DNA of 64,000 nt from Stramonita haemastoma (GCA_030674155.1 CM060318.1:76338247-76402246); one strand, 5' to 3'. Shown: positions 42,980-55,344, numbered from the stretch's first letter. Numbers and translations are program-made. The notes: generated by a model from the sequence alone, not told the origin.

Positions 42980-43617
42980 AAGGTCTGCACTATTGTATTT
43001 ACCGTAAACAGAGTTATTTTGGAAATGGCACAAGGCAATTGGTATTGTGCACCAAACAGTAACAGCTTTCTTGGGCTAGAATTATATCTTAGCGCCTGTT
43101 TGTTGCCACATGCGTAAGATCCACTGTGGTCATTTTCAGTTTTCAGTTTCCCCAAGTGGTATTTTCAGTTTTTTAGTTTAACTTGTGGTAATTTTCAGTT
43201 TTCATTCTTGCAAGTGCTGCCACGCAAGCAGAATATTCTATCCATTCAATGTCATCACGAAGCGGTTGCTGCCAGTTTATTATCAAACCTGCGATTGAAA
43301 GGTCTGCACTATTGTATTTACCGTAAACAGAGTTATTTTGGAAATGGCACAAGGCAATTGGTATTGTGCACCAAACAGTAACAGCTTTCTTGGGCTAGAA
43401 TTATATCTTAGCGCCTGTTTGTTGCCACATGCGTAAGATCCACTGTGGTCATTTTCAGTTTTCAGTTTCTCAAGTGGTATTTTCAGTTTTTAGTTTAACT
43501 TGTGGTAATTTTCAGTTTTCATTCTTGCAAGTGCTGCCACGCAAGCAGAATATTCTATCCATTCAATGTCATCACGAAGCGGTTGCTGGCCAGTTTATTA
43601 TCAAACCTGCGATTGAA
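42980..43617. repeat. 319-bp tandem duplication, nearly identical copies
   Basis: AAGGTCTGCACTATTG starts both copies (42980 and 43299) and ..AACCTGCGATTGAA ends both. Only a few indels differ (CCCC versus TC near the first Phe-rich block, one T in TTTTTTAG, an extra G before CCAGTTT). Each unit contains three ATTTTCAGTTTT blocks. Recent duplication or assembly artefact. Confidence 0.9.
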
Positions 43618-44715
43618 GCCTTAGGCGGATTAAGTACTGCATCCCCGTAAACTCTGCTATGAAGAAAGAAGCTTAAATGTGCATATCTGATTTGTGCACA
43701 CGTCTTCAGAAAAACTGTTAGGGTTCTGCAGGACAGGGCTTCACATAAACTAACTTGGAATATCGCCAACAAAAGCAGCCACCATTACTCTAAGATGTGT
43801 CATGAAGAGTCCGGTTCTTTGGGAACTACAGTTAAAAGTCCCTAAGGGATACAGTTTTTGATCCTGACGCTGAAAAACAAAAACTGTGAAAAACATGCCA
43901 ACAATGAGAAGCTGAACAGTAGTCTTTAATTTTTACAAAACACTAAAGACATTTTTTTTACAATGAAAGGAACATTCTTTTTACAAGTCAAAATTATAAA
44001 TGTACGACGATTGGCCTTTCCAAAAGAAAAAAAGTTTAATCATCTTATAAACAAAAAGTTCCAAACGTAGTCAACACTGAAAGTTTGTTGAAACAGATAG
44101 CTGTGAATGGAAAGTCATACATATTCACATAAACAACTATAACAAGCAAAATGCCAGCAAGAATGATATGTTTGGCTTTTGCATTAAGCTCCCCCGCCCT
44201 TTTTTTTTAGGGCTATGATTTGAAATCCGAAAATCTTAAAACACAATAAATTTACTCTTTTCATGACCGTCAAAAAGACCCCCCCTCCCCTTTCCCGATA
44301 TTCTCTTGGTTTAAATGATGTTAAGTCAGTAAGGAAGAAACATATATGACACAAAATTGATGTTAAGAGCAACAAGCAGATAGCTTACAACATGCCCTAA
44401 CACACGGGAAAAAAGCCCTCATTAAACTGAACAGTACTTTCGCAGTTAGCAGTCATGCAATCATATGAAACATTATGTTTTTCAGTACAGTTCTAAGTAA
44501 AACAAATTAACTTATCACCTTTTCGGAATATTTTCTTCACGGTAACATCTCCGCACAAAAGCTGTAGACATAGGTAATTATTTATCTGAATGGCAGAATC
44601 ATGTTTCCATACTTTGTGCTTGGCACCAGACAGCTGGGGCAGTATGCTGCAGTTGCTTTGTTGACCTAGAAACTCCTCCATCATGGCGATGGCTATGATA
44701 GATGACCTACATTCG

Positions 44716-45238
44716 CTTTTCCCACAGAGCTGTCAGGATGCTCTGCTGGTCTGCAAACCTTTCCAACAGAATCGAGTTGTGGTTACGTTTGGATGTCAGT
44801 TATGTTCTGTTGGTCCGAAAACTCTTCCAGTATAGCCTACAAGGGATGTAAGGATGTTTTGTCGGCAATTATATTTTGTTGGTCCGCAAACTCTTTCTGT
44901 GTGTTATGGCTGTGGTTTGTTTGTTTGTTGTGTTTATTTGTTTGATTTAAAGTCTGTTTACTCTTCAATCAATCAATCAATCAAATTTTTACTTCCAGAT
45001 GGTACTGTTTTTACTCTTTTTGATATGAGTCTTAAACAAGAAATTTTGGTCAAAGAAAGACAAAACAACATAGTTAAAACAATAAGATGCCCCCCCCCCA
45101 AAAAAAACAACAAAACAAAACACCAACATATGCTAGAACATTAACAGCAGACCTAGAAATAACCTTAGTAGTATCAATGAATAGGGGTCTACAGGTGAGT
45201 GTATAATACATACATACATACATACATACATACATACA

Positions 45239-45321
<83 letters not shown>

Positions 45322-46110
45322 CATGCACACTGGTCTATACTATTGATTTCTTGCAGGGATGACTTTCAGGTCATACTGATGTTCTGTTGGTTTACAGACT
45401 TCCACTGTATCATAACGGTGATGGGGATGTTCTGGTTGCAACAATGTTCTATTGGTCTGCACACTTTTCCTACACAATAGAGCTGTGGCTGTGTTATACT
45501 ATCTGTAATGCTCTGTTTGTCTACAAACTTGTTTTATATGATATTGTGGTGATGGCAATCAGCGCATTATCATAATGCTCCGTTGGTATATAAACATCTT
45601 CTGATATGTAACAGAGCAGAAATTATGCTCTTTCGGCAAAAAAAAAATTCTGTTGTTCCACAAAATCTTCCAATATCATATAGTTGTGATGGTATATTAT
45701 TGACAATAATGTTATGCTGATTCACACATTTCCAGTATGATACAATGGTGATGATACTGTGGTCCTCATTGTTTCGTTGGTCTACATGTGCTTCCAATTT
45801 AATAGAGGTGCCGTGGTGTAGTGCTGGCAATAATTTAAAAAAATATTTTATCCACATAATCTTCCAGTATAACATTGAAATGATGACATTCAGCTCATAA
45901 TCAGTTTCCATTGGTCTACAAACTCTTTCTTAATCAATGAGCTGTGATAGTACAAACTCTTTCAATATCAGCGAGCTGTGATACCGTAATGTGGGTAGTA
46001 ATGTTCTGTTGGTGCACAAACTCTGCCAATATCATACAGTTGTGGTGATAGCAATAGTGTTCTGTTGGTCACAAACTCTCTAGTTATTATAGAACTCGGC
46101 AGCTACTTTG
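44716..46110. repeat. Degenerate tandem array, about 75-85 bp unit
   Basis: More than twelve diverged units share ATGTTCTGTTGGTCT(G/A)C, AAACTCTTCCAATATCATA and AG(C/T)TGTGGTGATG-like blocks; clear cores at about 44740, 44800, 44868, 45380, 45445, 45510, 45583, 45650, 45770, 45908, 46005 and 46060. A TACA/TA microsatellite (45207-45319) and an A/C-rich tract interrupt it. Confidence 0.75.
45207..45319. repeat. (TACA)n-(TA)n microsatellite
   Basis: About 15 TACA units then about 26 TA units, inserted in or grown within the degenerate array. Confidence 0.95.
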
Positions 46111-46483
46111 CTAGTAATGATATTGGTCCTTACTCAGCATGAGTATATAGAAATGGCCATGTGCAATGCTTTTTAGCCCGGGCACTTTTCCACCATAAAA
46201 GGATGTCAGTGATCTGTTGGCATGAGGACTTCCACAAAAACGCTGCGGTCAACGCATTTTTCAGCTTGGAGCTGTGGGAAGCAGACAATATATTAGCCTA
46301 ATGGTCTGGGCGTCATATACATGATATGATTGTAAATGAAGGCCCGTATTCGGTTGAGATGTGTCTGTTTAAGGGGATCCCCTCTGTTTAAGGGGATCCC
46401 TCCTTGAATTAACGCTGGTAATGATTCAATCTCCCTTCCCCAATCCCCGGAAAGACTTTTGGGTGAAACTATAAAAAACGGGG

Positions 46484-46857
46484 TCGGGATAGCTCAGTAG
46501 TTGCTTCTACAAGAACTAAGCTGCCTTCTGAAGTCCCTGAATCAGAAATCTCCACTGGGATGTAAATGCAATCACAACAACACCTCAGTGGTCAGAGCAT
46601 TTGCTCTCCCCAAGTTAAGGTTAAGCAGCCTTGAGCGTATAAACCTCTAGGATGGGTGACCGTTCCTGCGCCTTAGCTTCAGTACAGTCCTTCAGTCCAA
46701 CCAGCTGTAAATGGGAACCTGCCATCTTTAGAGACAGGGAAGGTAAAGCAGCGAGGGAGAGGAGATGGGCGCCGCGCTCAAGATGCTGGCCCCTGGAGAA
46801 GCTGAGGTATATGACTTCCCACTCCCTGGCGACTGTATAGATATAGGATTACCTTTA
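46484..46857 (+). mobile_element. Chimeric tRNA/5S-rRNA-like SINE, copy 1
   Basis: The start GGGATAGCTCAGTAGTTGC is tRNA A-box-like. A second CTCAGTGGTCAGAGCATTTG leads into AAGCAGCCTTGAGCG and AGGATGGGTGACCG, which mirror the internal control region of 5S rRNA (A box AAGC.GC.T.GAGC, C box GGATGGGTGACC). A conserved core AGCTGTAAATGGGAACCTGC follows, then AGGTAAAGCAGCGAGGGAG and a T-rich (ACCTTTACCTTTTT) end. Most of it matches copy 2. Confidence 0.75.
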
Positions 46858-47159
46858 CCTTTTTCATATAAGCCGACTTTTGCGTGCACATAGGTCAGAG
46901 CACCTTGCTTCCATGTTACACCCCCATCCTCCTGTCAAAGACCAACGGGGAAGGTATGGGTGGCAGGAGGGATGACTCTGACATGCCCAGTACAGACTTT
47001 GGTGCATGCAGAGTAATGGGCTCCACCAAGTTTAGGTTACCCGATGCACGCTGCCTGAAAACGTCCCCACAGTCCGTCAACAACTCCTCAAGGAGTTAAG
47101 GGAGAAGTCCAGGAAAGTCATAGATGCAGTGAGATAATCCTGACCAATTGTGGTAATCT

Positions 47160-47290
<131 letters not shown>

Positions 47291-47693
47291 GTGTTCCCTT
47301 AACTTCTGTGATGCGTTGTGCCTGGCGTTCTCTGTGCTTGTAACTCTGCAGGAGGTCTGCCTGCTGCCTCAGCCAACATATTTTGACTTCAGAGCAGCTC
47401 ATTTGATCGCACAGGTGCATTCTAGGTATGTTCGTGTTTCTATAACACATCGTGCGCTGTCATGAATAGTAGATCTTTAAAGTGCGTATTTGATCTTCTG
47501 CATGAGTATATACAAGAAGGAACTAAGGCAATGACAGGACCTCGCTTAAAGTTGACTTACGAGATCGTAAAAATCCCCACTCTTAATTCACCAGACGCCC
47601 CCGAGATTGGAACCCGCGTGTTCATGAACGTAATCATCTGATTACAGACCTGCATAATGGTCTGATGGATTACAAACGTTACGTACAGAGCTG

Positions 47694-47805
47694 TATTGTA
47701 TTGTATTGTATTGTATTGTATTGTATTGTATTGTATTGTATTGTATTGTATTGTATTGTATTGTATTGTATTGAGCTGTATTGAGCTGTATTGAGCTGTA
47801 TTGTA
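47694..47805. repeat. (TTGTA)n pentanucleotide repeat grading into TTGAGCTGTA units
   Basis: About 15 TTGTA units followed by three 10-bp TTGAGCTGTA units, a visible case of unit conversion. Confidence 0.95.
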
Positions 47806-47814
47806 GTCCACTTT

Positions 47815-47890
47815 CAATCACTGCAGATTTCTTTGGGTGAAATTCAGGCTGCTATCCCTGCGGAGAGATCGTCGCCACAAGTCAGTATCA
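47815..47890 (+). repeat. Dispersed repeat I, copy 2
   Basis: GCAGATTTCTTTGGGTGAAA and TTCAGGCTGCTATCCCTGC; see copy at 42220. Confidence 0.5.
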
Positions 47891-48254
47891 CCATTAAAAA
47901 AAAATGTTAAAGTGAATCTGTTTCCAGGTCAGAATAGCTTTTTTCCCCCGACAGAATTTTACCAGGGGCAAACTGTCTTCTGTTCTGTGATCCATGTAGT
48001 GTAGGTCCGTGATTTGTGGTGACAAATTTTTCCATCATAGCAAAAACTGTAACGTGCAGTTGATCTGTAAGGACTTTCAGAATGTACCGTTTCTTGTACT
48101 ATATTGTTCAACAATGTCATATCAAAGTAAGTTTGAAAGGATTAGATAAGATTTTTATGCAACAATTTAAAGAATGTGCTTTGTGCAGCTCTAACATTTT
48201 CTGAAACTGAAGACACAGATATCCTCCCCCTTGTCTCTTTTTTTACACACATGC

Positions 48255-48430
48255 ACGCACACAGAACATCTTGCGCACACATTAAATCCTGTTCCGCTTT
48301 TCGTGAGAGCAGGTCATTGTGTGCCGGTGGGAACAGATGACAATATTTACAAAACTGCATACACACGGGGACTGGATTAAAAAAAAAAGCACATGAGTGC
48401 TTATTCCATTATCCTCGATATAAAACAATG
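48255..48430 (+). mobile_element. SINE family 1, 3' half
   Basis: ACATCTTGCGCACACATTAA, GTCATTGTGTGCCGGTGGGA, GGGGACTGGATTAAAAAAAA and CCATTATCCTCGATATAAAA match the other copies. Confidence 0.8.
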
Positions 48431-49276
48431 AAAAAAAAGCACACGCATTAAGCATGCATGCCATCACACACATTCACACATTCGTAGAGCCCCCCCCCCC
48501 CCCCCTAGGATTTAAAATTCAATTAACTTGTGACCCTTATTAAGATAAGGATGATTTAATGAAACAATATTAAAAGTAATATATCTTATGATTTGACAAA
48601 AACAATTCGAACACTGCATGTGACATAAATATAAAAAAATAGTAACCATTTTTGACGAGTTTATTCATCATTGCTCCTGATTTTAGATTGGCTAAACTTT
48701 AGCAATGTCTTTTTGTGTGAAGAGGAGAAAATTTAATTAAAAATGTGATCCTCGTCTTAGATACAGATATTTAATCACTCACCACACGCACGCACGCACG
48801 CACACACACACACACACACCCATTTTGTGCCCTCGACAATATGTCATTTCCATGGTAACAAGGCCCAAAAAACCCCACCCCCTCCTTCAACCCCCCAAAC
48901 CACGCGTACAACAACTGGGTCGCCCCATTCTGGCCACGAGTTGGAAATTGTGGCACTGGCGTTTATTAAGTGCTAGGCCTTTATCGATCTGTGGCCAGGC
49001 CGATCGATGAGTCTGTGGGCCATCAGCGTGCTGTAGAACACACATTGTCCACAGTCACTGGCCCTGTGGTTCCCCCGTCTTCACCTCTCCCTTCTGCAGC
49101 CTCCTCCCCCCACCCCCCCCAACTGCAAGGGGGAGGGTTAAGTGACTGATTCACGAGTAGATGTAGGATAGTGCTGAGCTAGCATGGCGCTTGTACTCTA
49201 CTTGTAGTATACTACAGGGCGGCGGCATGAATGGCTGCTTGTCCCTGCACTTGGTTTTTTGATACTCGATTCCAAA

Positions 49277-49650
49277 ATCTGCTAGTTGCCTGGTTACAGA
49301 ATTTTTGTTGGTTTGGATTGGTTTTGTTTTTTACACTGAAAAACCCATTATCAGCACTGGTTTTAATTCTGCAATTTGCAAGGTTACAGAATTGTTTTTG
49401 GTTTTGTTTTGACAGTGAGGATATATATCATGATTTGCACTGATTTTAAATCTGTAAGTTGCCAGGTTACATAATTTTTTTGTTTTTGTTTTTGGCAACG
49501 AATATATCATTATCAGCACTGATTTTTAAATTTGTTAGTTGCCTGGTTACAGAATGTTGTTTTGTTTTGTTTTGACGGTGACGATGCCATGATTAGCATT
49601 AGTTTTAAATCTAAAAGCTGCGAGGCTACATAACTTGATTACAAAAATTG
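49277..49650. repeat. Degenerate tandem array, about 82-bp unit, five copies
   Basis: Units begin near 49277, 49368, 49450, 49532 and 49609 with TCTG(C/T)(T/A)AGTTGCCTGGTTACA-like sequence, then a T/G-rich block and ATCAGCACTG(G/A)TTTTAA. Confidence 0.8.
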
Positions 49651-49969
49651 TGAGGATACCGTGATTTGTTTTTCTAAATATTCATTTACTGCTGTCTATC
49701 ACAACAAAATTTCTCTGAATCTAGATGGCAATCATTTTCTCTAAAAGATTCTGTTATTGTACACTCGGACCCAGAGGAAAATCACTTATATAATCATATT
49801 CTGCCTGTTTTGTTTGTTTGTAGCAAGGATCAGCTGCTGCATCAGCAGAGCAAACACCTAGCAACCCCCGCTCCCCCCCCCACCCCCCAAAAAAAGAACT
49901 CAAACAAAACAACCCAACATAAAACAAAAATTCCCAAATAAGTTAAATGGGTGCATATGTCCCATAATC

Positions 49970-50241
49970 TATGTGGTCGTAGTGGAGCGAGGCATCAGAG
50001 ACCTCAACTTCTCTACGGGCCCGCATATTGAAGGCGCCGCCCATCTCCTTCCCCTCGCTGCTTTACCTTCCCTGACCCTAAAGAGGGCAGGTACCCATTT
50101 ACAGCTGGGTGAACTGGGGAACTGTACTGAAGCCAAGGCACGCAAATAGTCACCCATCCACTTGGTAACCACGCTCGATGCTGCTTAACCTTAGCTTGGG
50201 GAAAGCGAGTGCTCTGACCACTGAGCTATCCCGTTCCCTGT
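49970..50241 (-). mobile_element. Chimeric tRNA/5S-rRNA-like SINE, copy 2
   Basis: Read on the minus strand: GGGATAGCTCAGTGGTCAGA, GCTAAGGTTAAGCAGCATCG, AGCGTGGTTACC, GTGGATGGGTGACT, AGCTGTAAATGGGTACCTGC, AGGTAAAGCAGCGAGGGG and GAAGTTGAGGTCTCTGATGC. This copy is better preserved than copy 1 and shows the tRNA-like start directly fused to the 5S-like block. Confidence 0.8.
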
Positions 50242-50579
50242 GGGGGCATGTTCACAGGAATAATGATGTTTACCCTGGTCAGACAGAATATAGAGAAACA
50301 AGGGTTAAGAAAAACTCATTGTAAACTTTCTTGGAAGCAAAGCCCCACCATCCAACTATTGGTGTTATTTCTCATTTGACATGAATGTACAGGAACAGAA
50401 GCAGGACAAGTGAGCCATTGTTGATCAGCTTTTATCTAAGGAATGATCCAGGTTTTCATTTATGAAAACACACAGAATGAACTGATAAAACTGAATACAT
50501 CAGTGTATGATTTTCCTTTGATTTGCTTTAAAGATGGGAACAAATGTAACGTGTCAAACAATAACAAAAAAGTCGTAAC

Positions 50580-50640
50580 ATCATCATCATCATCATCAGC
50601 AGCAGCAGAAACAGCAGCAGCAACAGCAGCAGCAGCAACA

Positions 50641-50691
<51 letters not shown>

Positions 50692-50711
50692 CTAGCAGCA
50701 GCAGCAGCAGC
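50580..50711. repeat. (ATC)n-(AGC)n trinucleotide microsatellite
   Basis: ATC units, then AGC/AAC units with long pure AGC runs, ending directly before a SINE head. Confidence 0.95.
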
Positions 50712-50716
50712 CTAAC

Positions 50717-51190
50717 CAGCCGCCATGGCGCAGTGGTTAGTGCGTTCGGTTACTGGCTGGAGGGTCGAGGGTTTGAATCACAAAAAGAAATAGTTAAAAA
50801 TTATTTAATCGAGTCAGCTGCTGCACAGGCTGTATTTGCAACAGGCTCATTGGAAAGACAGATTCGAATCTTATCATCTTTACAGATGCAATTTTGAGGG
50901 TGGCTCAAATTTCCTGACTAACTCTGCAGGTGTATGAATCTCTTGGGTCTGGGTGGTGTACTGCGAATCTTGGCTCAGAACAGATACACTGAACACCACC
51001 AAAGTAATCCAGCAGCATTGCAGGGCATCTCTAGTTAGTATCCCTACGGTAGCGTCACACCAATGAACTCGCAGTGGACTTCTGACCTTCAGGACGCCAC
51101 TAGGCAAACCTGGCAGAGAGATTGAAATAAGCGGTGTGGGAACAGCTGGAAAGAGGCGTCACAGAAGATGAGACAGAAAACAAAACAAAA
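50717..51190 (+). mobile_element. tRNA-headed SINE with F body, full length
   Basis: A box ATGGCGCAGTGGTTAGTGCG and B box GAGGGTTTGAATC lie 30-odd bp apart as in a tRNA promoter. The body carries CTGAACACCACCAAAGTAAT, CCAGCAGCATTGCAGGGC, GACTTCTGACC, GCGGTGTGGGAACAG and AGAAGATGAGACAG, shared with 17480-17760. The 3' end is A-rich (ACAAAACAAAAAAATG). Confidence 0.8.
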
Positions 51191-52122
51191 AAATGTTGCC
51201 TCTGTATATAGCTGCATGATAGGTTAAAAGTTCAAAAGTAAGAAGTGTCATGAGAAGCTAAGGTTAGGTCAGCCGACACTAGTTGAAAATAAAACTAAGG
51301 GCAGTGAACCTATTGCCTTCATAACAGCATAACATTTTGTGCAAAGAGAAACAAATCAAAAGTTACTTAAACTGAAAAAGTTGAGAGAATCTGACTAATT
51401 AGTCTAATATGCTTTACACAAGCCGTTAAGAGAAACAATTAAGTTGTACCATTAGAAAGAATTCATAAGTTCAGTGTTTCCAAAAAGACAATAATTATAG
51501 CCAAAAGGATGTGTCAAGTATTATCCCTGATTCAAAAGATTTCAGTATGAATATTGAGCTTTTTCTTTTTAGCTGCTAGGTTCAATTCTGAAGGAAAAAC
51601 AACTACCCTTCCCCAGAGATGATGAGTGAGACAGAGGGTATTATATCTAGATGGCCCCCAGGGAACTCCCTGGCCTCTTTCAAGTATAAATATGACATTC
51701 CTCCAAAGTTGGAGAGTCTGTGCGAGAAGTTTCCTCTTTTCTGTCACTTTCTTTGCTCCTGCTTTGATTTCTTTTTTCTTTCAACTACCTCGTCTTTTTT
51801 TCCAGTCTCATCAAACTATTCTGTACAATGTGAAGAAATCCTTGTACATACTAAAAATTGACAATGACGCTCTTTTACTTGTTCTGTGCGTGTGCTTGAG
51901 ATGTATCTATTGCCTGTGACATCCTGATGGTTGATGTCAAGACATCCATCTATCCAGTTTAGGTAAGTGACATGATCTGACCACAACTGACATAACTTGC
52001 CTCCTACTTTCCAGTCATCTCACCAGCAGTTATTTCCCGTCATCAGGCACGAGACGTTGACAGTGAGGAAGAACGAAATACTGTCGTAACCACTCTTTCC
52101 CCCTGATTGTTTTTCCCTGTGC

Positions 52123-52126
<4 letters not shown>

Positions 52127-52153
<27 letters not shown>
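52127..52153. repeat. Poly(C) tract
   Basis: A run of about 27 or more cytosines. Confidence 0.95.
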
Positions 52154-52154
<1 letters not shown>

Positions 52155-52199
52155 CTCTTTTACTCTGGCATACAACTAATGACAGTTTTTGTGAGCGAT

Positions 52200-52860
52200 C
52201 ATTGCCCGCAGCGTCTAAGCACCAAAAGAAGAGTTTTCTTTCTTTCTTTCTTTCTTTCCTTTTTTATTTTTTAAACTGTTATTTTTTTCTCTCTCTCTCT
52301 CCCCGAAGCAAGCAAGTTCAGTTGACTGTGTTGAACGTCTCGCTGCAATATTGATCTCCCTCCATCCACCAGGCGCTCGGGATGAACACTGCCTCGCTCC
52401 CTCCTCTTCTCTCCTCCCCCCAACCCCCCCCCTTACCTCCACCTCTCCCTCTCCCCCTCTCCCACCCCTTGCCCTCCTCTTCCTCCATCCTTTCTGTCTT
52501 CTCTGTGCGACGTGTGGTGGGGTGGGCACAGTATGCGCGTGGTGGCAGCGGAGTTTGGAAACCCGGTGACTATAGAATAGCCAGCGCCACTGTCGTTGTA
52601 GTCGGTCACCAGCGTGGGTCAGGCCACGACCGCAGAGGAGAGAGAGAGTGGGAGAGAGAGGGAGAGTGTGTGGAGCCGGGTTTGCTGGCCAGTTGGTGAT
52701 GAGAGGCTGGCTAGGCTGGCTAGGCTGGCAAAGGAGGCTGGGAGCCTGACAGTGTCACTGTCAGAGTGAGGGAGAGAGAGGGAGAGGGGGAGAGAGGGAG
52801 AGAAGAAGAAGAAGAGAGGGAGAGAGAGTGGCAGAGTGTGCAATGCCGGTGTAAGTGAGA
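52200..52860 (+). other. Possible untranslated first exon of a plus-strand gene
   Basis: A region with C/T-rich then G-rich composition and scattered CpG ends at ATGCCGGT/GTAAGTGAG (52843-52859), a near-consensus splice donor. The GA-rich strings recall long 5'UTRs. No downstream exon is recognisable in the window. Speculative. Confidence 0.25.
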
Positions 52861-53606
52861 AGGAACAAAAAAGACCCCGGAGGAACATTGAGATTGTAAG
52901 CAGTTATACAGCCAAAAAAAAAAAAGTGATGGGAGGCTTTATCGACCAGCAGGTTACAAACCCCTCCACTTTCCATGGGAATAAGAACTGTTCATAAAAC
53001 ACCCGCTACCGGTCTGATGTTTTGCCATTATCGACCCAAGTTCAAGACAGCAGATGTTTTTGCGGTTATCGGCCATTGAACTTATGACACAGTTTTTTTT
53101 TCTTCAAGGAGTTGTTTTGGTCAATACTTTTTGGGGGGTTAAAAAACTAAAAAAACAACAACAACCCAGCTATCCTATTTTATTTTTTGGTGTGGAAAGA
53201 AAGATCTACTTGAATGTCACCAGTATGTGTGAAGCTTTGAGTGCAGGAACCGGGGTGGGAGTACTACAACAGAGTGTTGGAGAAGCAGAGAGATATACAG
53301 AGATAGGGCTACTGTAGTACATCCATCCACTGGCTGTACAGTACAGATAGGCTAGATAGGCTAGGCCTAACCTTCTGGCACTCCAGCCCGCTACTGCTGC
53401 GTCAGCAGACTCTGGGGAGAGGAGGCAAGCAGGAGTTAAGTGGATACAGACAGACCCTGGTGGCTGGGGGACCCCAGTGGCACAGAATCCATGGATTAAG
53501 TGCTGGTGGGGCTGGAGACTGCAGTGGGGATGTCTGGATGGACTACTACTATGGAGGTGTAGCAGAGTTCTGCCCTGTGGTGTGGAGTGTGTAGGTATGG
53601 TCCTCT

Positions 53607-53607
53607 A

Positions 53608-53662
<55 letters not shown>

Positions 53663-53679
53663 GTGTGTGTGTGTGTTGT

Positions 53680-53712
<33 letters not shown>

Positions 53713-53918
53713 TTGTGTGTGTGTTTATGTGTGAGTGTGTGTGTGTGTATGTATGTATGTATGTATGTATGTATGATGAATGTATGTATGTATGTATGTA
53801 TGTATGTATGTATGTATGTATGTATGTATGTATGTATGTATGTATGTATGTATGTGTTTATGTGTGTGATTACATAAACGTGCATGTATGTATGTGTGCG
53901 TGTGCCTGTGCTGTGGAA

Positions 53919-53959
<41 letters not shown>

Positions 53960-54048
53960 AATGCATATGAGTGCATGTATGTATGTGTGCATGTGCATGT
54001 GTGTATGTGTGTATGTGTGTGTATGTGTGTGTGCACGTGTGCCTGTGT
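53607..54048. repeat. (TG)n-(TATG)n compound microsatellite block
   Basis: About 440 bp of TG and TATG/TGTA units. Long open frames through it on both strands are artefacts of the repeat. Confidence 0.95.
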
Positions 54049-54119
54049 GCTAAGGAGTAGAGAGAGGGTTGTAAATTTATGTGCAAATGAGTGAGCGAGA
54101 TGCTACTTAATGGGTAAGT

Positions 54120-55060
54120 ATTTTTTGAAATTTTACCCGATGCATTATTTAGTAAAGTACATACCATACATTTGCTTTTTAGTGTCTGTATGGATTTAAA
54201 AGCTGAAAAATGTGTCACATGAAAAATAATGTAATAAGAGTTCATACTTTTTCGTATAATTTAATTCAGTATAAAAGCAAGACATACAATACCTTAGCCT
54301 TTATTGTAAAACTAAACATTATGTTAGGATTTCGACTCAAAAGAATCTGGGAAAAATGTAGTCTCATATGACCAAGTTGAGCCCCTATGATCCCATCAAT
54401 AAAAGTAGACTATCAGCTATCAAAACGATACAATTACTGGTCTATGATAAACACATAGTAACTTTAATAACTTCATGCAGTAGAGCTAGACTATCACGAA
54501 TCCAAACTAAGAGGATGCCAAAAAATTAATTAAAAGACCTCGGGCTGTACATGAATAAGTGACAAGTACAGCACCCATTCAATGCAATCATAAAAAACAA
54601 AGCAAAACCAACAAACAGCCAAATAAGGCATTTTCACAACATCCTCTCAGTGTGAAAGAATATTCCACAGGTGTAAAGATAAAACACCTACTTGTCATGC
54701 TATTACAATGCGGTACAAAGTACAAATAAAGATCACAGTACTCTATTACTGAGAGCTTAAGACCACTTTATTACTGTTTGCAGAAAAGCTGTGATTTTTT
54801 TTTTTAGCTTAGCTTTTTTGAGAGTTTAGCACCTGTGGTTTAAACTGGATCTTCATCGATTTGTTTATTCATAAACTTTTGAAACTATATCAAACGACTC
54901 ATACAATAAAGCTAAGTTTTCAATGACATACAGGGCTTAGCTGTACCTTGAAAAGTGAGATCCTCAATGACACTGACAATTGCTCCAAATGATCATTCAG
55001 TAAAACCGCCACCACCTCCCCCAGTGAACACACAGTAAATCTAAATCTTTATTAAGTTAT
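54120..55060. other. AT-rich intergenic stretch, nothing recognisable
   Basis: No open frame of interest, no tRNA-like boxes, no match to the repeat families of the window. Confidence 0.6.
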
Positions 55061-55069
55061 ATATCTATT

Positions 55070-55185
55070 TTATTCTTTTCTTTCAAGGATAATGAAGCAA
55101 GCACTCACGTGCTTTTTTAAAATCCAGTCACCGTGTTTATGCAGTTTTGTAAATTTTGTGATCCATTCCCTTTAAAGCTAGCGTC
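55070..55185 (-). mobile_element. SINE family 1, 3' fragment
   Basis: AAGGATAATGAAGCAAGCAC, TCACGTGCTTTTTTAAAATC and CAGTCACCGTG are the complement of the family tail. Confidence 0.65.
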
Positions 55186-55344
55186 CTAATGATTCATGCG
55201 ATTCATCGACCTAGATCTTCAATAGGGATGTAAAGCAGGACCAATATGTTACTCCCTGTCCTTCAGAAAAATTACCTGTACAATGCAGCCACGAACTTCC
55301 ATGGCTCACCATGCAAGACTAGTATTCTAGGACAAATGTAATGT

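Noticed and set aside
50723..50785. tRNA-like A and B boxes as genuine tRNA genes (also 40728, 46484, 56205, 62078)
   Set aside because: The acceptor stems do not pair, no clean anticodon arm follows, and each is continuous with a repeated SINE body.
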